A stretch of 10,006 bases of DNA, from assembly GCA_010029175.1 (NCBI GenBank), contig RGNC01000066.1, forward strand, positions 1 to 10,006, read 5' to 3'. The DNA comes from Synechococcaceae bacterium WB8_1B_136 (GTDB lineage: Bacteria; Cyanobacteriota; Cyanobacteriia; PCC-6307; Cyanobiaceae). Positions within the stretch are counted from its first letter, which is position 1; every line of letters begins with the position of its first letter. Under the pieces are notes generated by a model that ran no database searches, was not told the origin of the DNA, and saw only the letters and a list, made by a program, of their open reading frames with translations. Both the position numbers and the translations under genes were made by a program. Shown piece after piece: positions 6,889-10,006 of this stretch.

Positions 6889-7136
6889 CGGGGCAGACTC
6901 AATCCCGGGCAAAGGCGCTGCCAGCGCCCGGGATCGGCCTCGAAACTGGCGCAGCCGCGCACATCCCACTCCACACCCACCTGCCCTGCGGGCAGGTCGA
7001 CCACCTGGACATGGATCCGGGGGGAATCAGGCACAAAGGCTGGCGCATCGCAGAGATGGGGCACCCCATGCTGCCGCTCCACCGCGTGGTAGGCCTGGCA
7101 GTCGTCCACCCAGCGGCAGTCCACGCAGATGCACAT
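6885..7136 (-). CDS. ycf34: Ycf34 family protein (Fe-S-binding, cyanobacterial/plastid)
   Basis: Ycf34 is a small protein of cyanobacteria and some algal plastids, reported to bind an iron-sulfur cluster and to affect photosynthetic electron transport. The 83-aa product opens MCICVDCRWVDDC (three closely spaced Cys plus C13), then YHAVERQHG, and later EWDVRGCASFE and a final PGRWQRLCPGLSLP. The conserved Cys spacing and the EWDV-GC-SF block identify it. I chose ATG 7136, which places Met directly before the first Cys as in relatives. ATG 7163 would add nine residues and is less likely. The gene heads a tightly packed operon with tsaB and ydcF and is divergent from the tRNA nucleotidyltransferase gene, the starts being about 46 nt apart. 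Confidence 0.9.
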   Translation of the reverse strand: MCICVDCRWVDDCQAYHAVERQHGVPHLCDAPAFVPDSPRIHVQVVDLPAGQVGVEWDVRGCASFEADPGRWQRLCPGLSLPR

Positions 7137-7182
7137 GCCCGGAGCCGCTGCGGATCGCGCCATTGTGGACCCTGTGACCACC

Positions 7183-8412
7183 ATGGAGCTCTGGCGGCGG
7201 TTGCGGCCCGAGGGCTGGCCCGTGCCCCCCGAGGCCTTCCCCAGCGATGCAGCCCTGGTGGGGGGCGCCGTGCGGGACGCCCTGCTGAACCGCCTGGAGG
7301 CCCAACCGGATCTGGATCTGGTGGTGGCCGGCGATGCCATCGCCCTCTGCCGGCAGCTGAGCCAGCGCCACGGGGGCTGCGCCGTGGTGCTGGATGCGGA
7401 GCGCTCGATCGCCCGATTGGCCGTGCGGGGATGGAGCGTGGACCTGGCCCGCCGGGAGGGACCGAGCCTCGAGGCCGATCTGGGCCGGCGCGACTACACG
7501 ATCAACGCCATGGCCCTGCCCCTGGCAGCCGACAGCGCGCTGGTGGACCCCACCGGCGGGCTGGAGCACCTGCGGGCCGGCCAGCTGGTGGCGGTGAGCG
7601 AGGCCAACCTGCTCGACGATCCCCTGCGGCTGCTGCGAGGGTTGCGGCTCTCGGCCCAGCTGGGATTCGCGCTGGAGCCACAGACGTGGCAGTGGATCCA
7701 ACGGCACCACGGCGCCATCGGTGCCGTGGCCGGTGAACGGGTGCTGGCCGAACTGGAGAAGCTGGCCGCCGCACCAGACGGCCACAGCGCTCTGGCCCAG
7801 GCCCTGGGCTGCGGGCTGCTGCGGTCCTGGAGCGACACCCCATCGCCCCCGCAGGCGCTGCAGGAGCTCACGCCGGAGCGCGCCAGGGCGGCCGGGCTCT
7901 CGGAGGCGGAGCAGGAACTGGCGCTTCCCCTGGCACGGATGGCGGCCGTGCTCGACGGGATGGCCTTGGGGCTGCTGCGCAGCAGTCGCCAGTGGCAACA
8001 GCGGGTGGACCGCCTGCGCCACTGGCAGCAGCGACTGGACATCAGCGCCGCTGGGGCAGCGGCAGCCGCTGCGGGCCTGCCCGAAGCGGAGCGGCTCGCT
8101 TTGCACCGGCAACTGGAAGCGGATCTGCCGGCGCTGCTGATCCGCTGGCCGGCAGGGGCGGCCCAGGCCTGGCTGCAGCGCTGGCGCGATCCCGACGACC
8201 CCCTGTTCCACCCCCGCCCGGCCATCGATGGCCACAGCCTGCAGCGGGAACTGGGCCTGAGACCCTCCCGCGAGCTGGGGGTGCTGCTGGAACACCTGGC
8301 CCTGGAGCGGGCCTTCGGCCGGCTGCAAAGCCGCAACGAAGCCCTGCGACTGGCGCAGAACTGGATCCAATCCGAAGGCAGCGGTAGCGAAGCGGCACCA
8401 CGGCGTGATTAA
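7183..8412 (+). CDS. Class II tRNA nucleotidyltransferase, likely CC-adding type
   Basis: Enzymes of this family add the 3'-terminal CCA, or part of it, to tRNAs. The catalytic head is clear: VGGAVRDALL with metal-binding D43 and D45 in DLDLV (motif A), GRRDYTINAMAL (101-112, motif B), and DDPLRLLRGLRLSAQLGF (145-162), followed by the ERVLAEL helix. Between the DLAR strand (87-90) and RRD only about 11 residues remain, against about 25 in B. subtilis Cca as I recall it. The flexible loop needed for adding the terminal A is therefore missing, a known hallmark of CC-adding enzymes. The nucleotide-recognition motif usually written EDxxR reads DDPLR here. The start is uncertain: ATG 7183, GTG 7174, GTG 7165 and ATG 7129 are in frame. 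The C-terminal half is Ala/Leu/Arg-rich and less conserved, as usual for the neck/body/tail. Confidence 0.9.
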   Translation: MELWRRLRPEGWPVPPEAFPSDAALVGGAVRDALLNRLEAQPDLDLVVAGDAIALCRQLSQRHGGCAVVLDAERSIARLAVRGWSVDLARREGPSLEADLGRRDYTINAMALPLAADSALVDPTGGLEHLRAGQLVAVSEANLLDDPLRLLRGLRLSAQLGFALEPQTWQWIQRHHGAIGAVAGERVLAELEKLAAAPDGHSALAQALGCGLLRSWSDTPSPPQALQELTPERARAAGLSEAEQELALPLARMAAVLDGMALGLLRSSRQWQQRVDRLRHWQQRLDISAAGAAAAAAGLPEAERLALHRQLEADLPALLIRWPAGAAQAWLQRWRDPDDPLFHPRPAIDGHSLQRELGLRPSRELGVLLEHLALERAFGRLQSRNEALRLAQNWIQSEGSGSEAAPRRD

Positions 8413-8606
8413 CTTCAGCTGCAAAGGCGTTACCAGCGACCTGATTCGCGCCAGTTAGGACACAGCAGCAATCCTCCTCATTCCCCGTAGAGAACTCTTC
8501 AGTGAGCACGGACGGGGTTATTGGACTGTGAACGCATCACTGAATCCTTCAACCTCAGTGGCTGAGCCCGACCGGCCAGAACATTTCCCCCTCTCCTCCT
8601 GATCCC
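8413..8606 (+). promoter_or_regulatory. Leader and intergenic region upstream of the RRM gene
   Basis: This 194-nt spacer is visibly richer in A and T than the flanking genes and holds no convincing ORF. It contains CCCCGT (8483-8488) with ACGGGG (8512-8517), a 6-bp inverted repeat around 23 nt, and a small hairpin CTCAG-TGG-CTGAG (8554-8566). A run of 17 pyrimidines (8584-8600) ends 6 nt before the ATG, where a purine-rich Shine-Dalgarno would be expected. The first inverted repeat could terminate the upstream gene but has no T-run. The promoter of the RNA-binding protein gene is probably here, though I could not place reliable -35/-10 boxes. The structures are seen; their roles are inferred. 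Confidence 0.4.
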
Positions 8607-9038
8607 ATGAGCGTTCGTCTGTACGTCGGCAACCTGCCGCAGAGTTTCGATGCCAAGGAGCTCGATGCTCTGTTCAGCTCCGTTGGTGAAGGCATTCGCT
8701 TCAAGGCCGTGCAAGACCGCGAAACCGGCGCTGGTCGCGGTTTCGGCTTCGCCAACATCGACGACGAGAGCCTCGCCGATGCCGTGATCGAACAGCTCAA
8801 CGGCCGGGAGTTCGGCGGCAGCAGCCTTCGCATTGAGCGTTCCGAGCGCCGCGATGATCGCCGTGGCAGCAACGACCGCCGACCCGGTGCCGCCCCCGGC
8901 GCCAGCCCCGTGGCCCGCAAGGCGGCCAACAAGGTGGTGCACAGCGACAACGTGGAGGAAGGTGCTCCCGACCCTCGCTGGGCGGGCGAACTGGCCAAGC
9001 TCAAGAGCCTGCTGGACAACCAGAAGGCAGCCGTCTGA
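8607..9038 (+). CDS. RRM-type RNA-binding protein (cyanobacterial Rbp family)
   Basis: A 143-aa protein with one RNA recognition motif (about residues 3-78) of the glycine-rich/cold-inducible type found in cyanobacteria. RNP2 is RLYVGNL (4-10) and RNP1 is RGFGFANI (44-51), with the aromatic side chains for RNA stacking (Y6, F46, F48) in place. The C-terminal part is not the plain glycine-rich tail. It has a basic Arg/Asp-rich linker (about 79-92), then NKVVHSDN and a probably helical end, DPRWAGELAKLKSLLDNQ. Such proteins bind single-stranded RNA and are often cold- or light-regulated. Codons lean toward CGT/CGC, GGT and GAT rather than the CGG-rich neighbours, which suggests strong expression. 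The start is fixed by RNP2 directly after the ATG. Confidence 0.93.
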   Translation: MSVRLYVGNLPQSFDAKELDALFSSVGEGIRFKAVQDRETGAGRGFGFANIDDESLADAVIEQLNGREFGGSSLRIERSERRDDRRGSNDRRPGAAPGASPVARKAANKVVHSDNVEEGAPDPRWAGELAKLKSLLDNQKAAV

Positions 9039-9047
9039 ACGGGGTCG

Positions 9048-9074
9048 CCTGAGGCTCAGGGCAGCAAGGCTGCC
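9048..9074. terminator. Two adjacent hairpins between convergent gene ends
   Basis: Between the RRM gene stop (9038) and the end of the facing small gene lie CCTGAG-G-CTCAGG (9048-9060), a near-perfect palindrome that includes the small gene's stop codon, and GGCAGC-AAG-GCTGCC (9060-9074) inside its last codons. Paired hairpins at a convergent junction could end transcription from both sides or protect both 3' ends. Neither is followed by a T-run on either strand, so they are not textbook intrinsic terminators. Confidence 0.35.
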
Positions 9075-9232
9075 AGGGCGATCACGGCCACGAAGAGACC
9101 CAGGAACAGGAAACCCATCTTGGTCATCTTTGCCTCGTGATCGTCCATCCCCTTGCGCACCGACTTCTCCAGGTCGTCGCGGAAGGCCTCAAAGGCCGCG
9201 TTCTTCTCCTCGGGGGTGGGATCGTGCTGCAT
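9056..9232 (-). CDS. Small hypothetical protein with C-terminal membrane segment (58 aa)
   Basis: The reading frame gives 58 residues. An acidic/basic amphipathic N-terminal part (MQHDPTPEEKNAAFEAFRDD, then LEKSVRKGMDDHEAKMTKM) is probably helical. One hydrophobic segment follows at about 40-57 (FLFLGLFVAVIALAALLP), ending almost at the C-terminus. This is the layout of a small tail-anchored protein with its soluble part in the cytoplasm. I do not recognise a family. Support for a real gene comes from high GC at third positions, a sensible domain layout, an ATG start, a position filling an otherwise empty 270-nt gap, and the same strand as the upstream cNMP-binding-like gene 72 nt away. No Shine-Dalgarno is evident. 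Confidence 0.7.
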   Translation of the reverse strand: MQHDPTPEEKNAAFEAFRDDLEKSVRKGMDDHEAKMTKMGFLFLGLFVAVIALAALLP

Positions 9233-9304
9233 GTCCAGAACGGTGACGGCTGACTGGTGGATTGGGCTGCGGCTGTGCGGGGGTCCGGCGGTCGAGAGGA
9301 GCGC

Positions 9305-9823
9305 TCAGCCGCGGTGGAAGAACCAGTAAGCCCCCCCGGCCAGCACAAGCATCAGCACGATCGGCACGCCGATGGCAGCCATGCCGTTGTGGCTGCGCAC
9401 CACCCGCGACTCATGGGCCACCACGGCATCGCGGATGCTGATCTGCATCTCCTCCCGCAGGCGGGCCAGCTCCGATTCCAGGGATGCCTCGCTGAACAGC
9501 TCCTTGAGCCGCTCAAAGCTGCTCTTGCCGAGGATCAGGCTCTTTTCGGGATGGGTGTAGAGGATGTCCATGAGCTCCTCCCGCTCGATCTGCATCAGCT
9601 CCGCAGCGGCTGAGGCCCGGGCGTTGGAGGTGCGGGCGCGACCATCAATCACCTCCACCTCGCCGAACACATGGCCGGGGCCATGGGTGGCATCCACCCC
9701 CTCACCGGTTTCGGGGTAGGGCGTGGTGAGCTCCACCCGACCAGAGCGCACCACGTAGATGCTCTCGCTGGGATCGTCCACCTTGTAGACGTACTCACCG
9801 GCCTGCAGGCTGACGCGGCGCAT
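9305..9823 (-). CDS. Cyclic-nucleotide-binding-domain-like protein with C-terminal membrane anchor
   Basis: The 172-aa product starts directly in a cNMP-binding beta-roll: LQAGEYVYKVDDPSESIYVVRSGRVEL (6-32), GHVFGEVEVIDGRARTSNARA (50-70), and LMQIEREELMDIL (76-88). G54-E55 and R64 sit where the phosphate-binding cassette places its Gly-Glu and Arg, but the rest of that cassette is degenerate, so nucleotide binding is uncertain. A charged, probably coiled helical region (about 100-130) follows, and then one membrane segment (about 150-169, AAIGVPIVLMLVLAGGAYWF) at the very C-terminus. There is no DNA-binding helix-turn-helix, so it is not a Crp-type transcription factor. An in-frame stop just upstream limits the start to ATG 9823. 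The gene is divergent from the gene at 9895. Confidence 0.85.
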   Translation of the reverse strand: MRRVSLQAGEYVYKVDDPSESIYVVRSGRVELTTPYPETGEGVDATHGPGHVFGEVEVIDGRARTSNARASAAAELMQIEREELMDILYTHPEKSLILGKSSFERLKELFSEASLESELARLREEMQISIRDAVVAHESRVVRSHNGMAAIGVPIVLMLVLAGGAYWFFHRG

Positions 9824-9894
9824 CCCAACCAGGATCGAGGTTGTCGGATGTTAATGGGGTGCTCAGCCTAAAATCCGCCCATTCGCCATCCTCC

Positions 9895-10006
9895 ATGGCC
9901 GCCACGAGCCCGCAGCGGGGGATCCCTCCGCTGCAGCGCTACCGCCCCTGGCTCATCGGCGCCCTGCTTGGCGGTGCGGCTTTGGTGGGCTGGAGCGTGA
10001 CCCGCC
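9895..10006 (+). CDS. N-terminus of an unidentified membrane-anchored or exported protein (runs off the right edge)
   Basis: Only 37 codons are visible. The frame opens with ATG at 9895 and reads a short polar stretch with basic residues (MAATSPQRGIPPLQRYRP) followed by a hydrophobic segment (about 19-35, WLIGALLGGAALVGW). This is the pattern of an N-terminal signal anchor or uncleaved membrane segment with the rest outside. Codon use is like that of the other genes. No family can be named from this fragment. It is divergent from the cNMP-binding-like gene across 71 nt, and TAAAAT at 9869-9874 is a possible -10 element without a well-spaced -35. Confidence 0.6.
   Translation, partial: MAATSPQRGIPPLQRYRPWLIGALLGGAALVGWSVTR

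Noticed and set aside
7129..7182. Extended N-terminus for the tRNA nucleotidyltransferase from ATG 7129
   Set aside because: It would overlap the ycf34 start region by 8 nt and adds residues not expected before the family core; ATG 7183 is simpler, though not proven.
1..10006. Search for defence, mobile-element, CRISPR or phage genes
   Set aside because: No transposase, integrase, repeat array, nuclease or restriction motifs were seen; every sizeable gene is a housekeeping family or a small membrane protein.

Overview
The window reads as a chromosomal housekeeping segment from a high-GC picocyanobacterium of the Synechococcus/Cyanobium (alpha-cyanobacterial) type. Three things point there. 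It encodes RpaB (Ycf27) and Ycf34, which occur only in cyanobacteria and plastids. Third codon positions are overwhelmingly G or C. I found no copy of the HIP1 octamer GCGATCGC, which is abundant in many beta-cyanobacteria but rare in this clade. Most genes lack a clear Shine-Dalgarno sequence, and several appear to use GTG or TTG starts.

Layout. Positions 1-672 (minus) hold the N-terminal half of radA, a DNA repair ATPase. A 97-nt divergent spacer with overlapping inverted repeats separates it from a plus-strand run at 770-5652: rpaB (OmpR-type response regulator), plsX, fabH, fabD and plsC. The last four form a fatty-acid and phospholipid initiation cluster. PlsX makes acyl-phosphate, FabD makes malonyl-ACP, FabH starts fatty-acid chains, and PlsC adds the second acyl chain to lysophosphatidate. 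Genes in the run overlap or sit close together (29-nt rpaB/plsX overlap, 4-nt fabD/plsC overlap), which suggests co-transcription. A master light/redox-stress regulator thus lies directly upstream of membrane-lipid synthesis genes.

Positions 5594-7136 (minus) hold a compact three-gene unit, ycf34 - tsaB - ydcF-like (DUF218), joined by two ATGA stop/start overlaps. It converges on plsC with a 59-nt tail-to-tail coding overlap. Divergent from ycf34 is a class II tRNA nucleotidyltransferase (about 7183-8412, plus). It lacks the flexible loop of full CCA-adding enzymes and so looks like a CC-adding type. A 194-nt spacer precedes a small RRM-type RNA-binding protein gene (8607-9038), whose codon use suggests high expression.

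The right end (9056-9823, minus) holds two short genes, each with a single C-terminal membrane segment: a cyclic-nucleotide-binding-like protein and a 58-aa protein I do not recognise. A further membrane-anchored protein starts at 9895 (plus) and runs off the window.

I see no rRNA, tRNA, CRISPR, insertion sequence, phage or defence genes. This is mostly an ordinary conserved region. The points worth a second look are the loop-less nucleotidyltransferase, the 12-bp perfect hairpin inside the unusual N-terminal extension of PlsX, the tail-anchored gene pair, and the altered active-site motif of PlsC.
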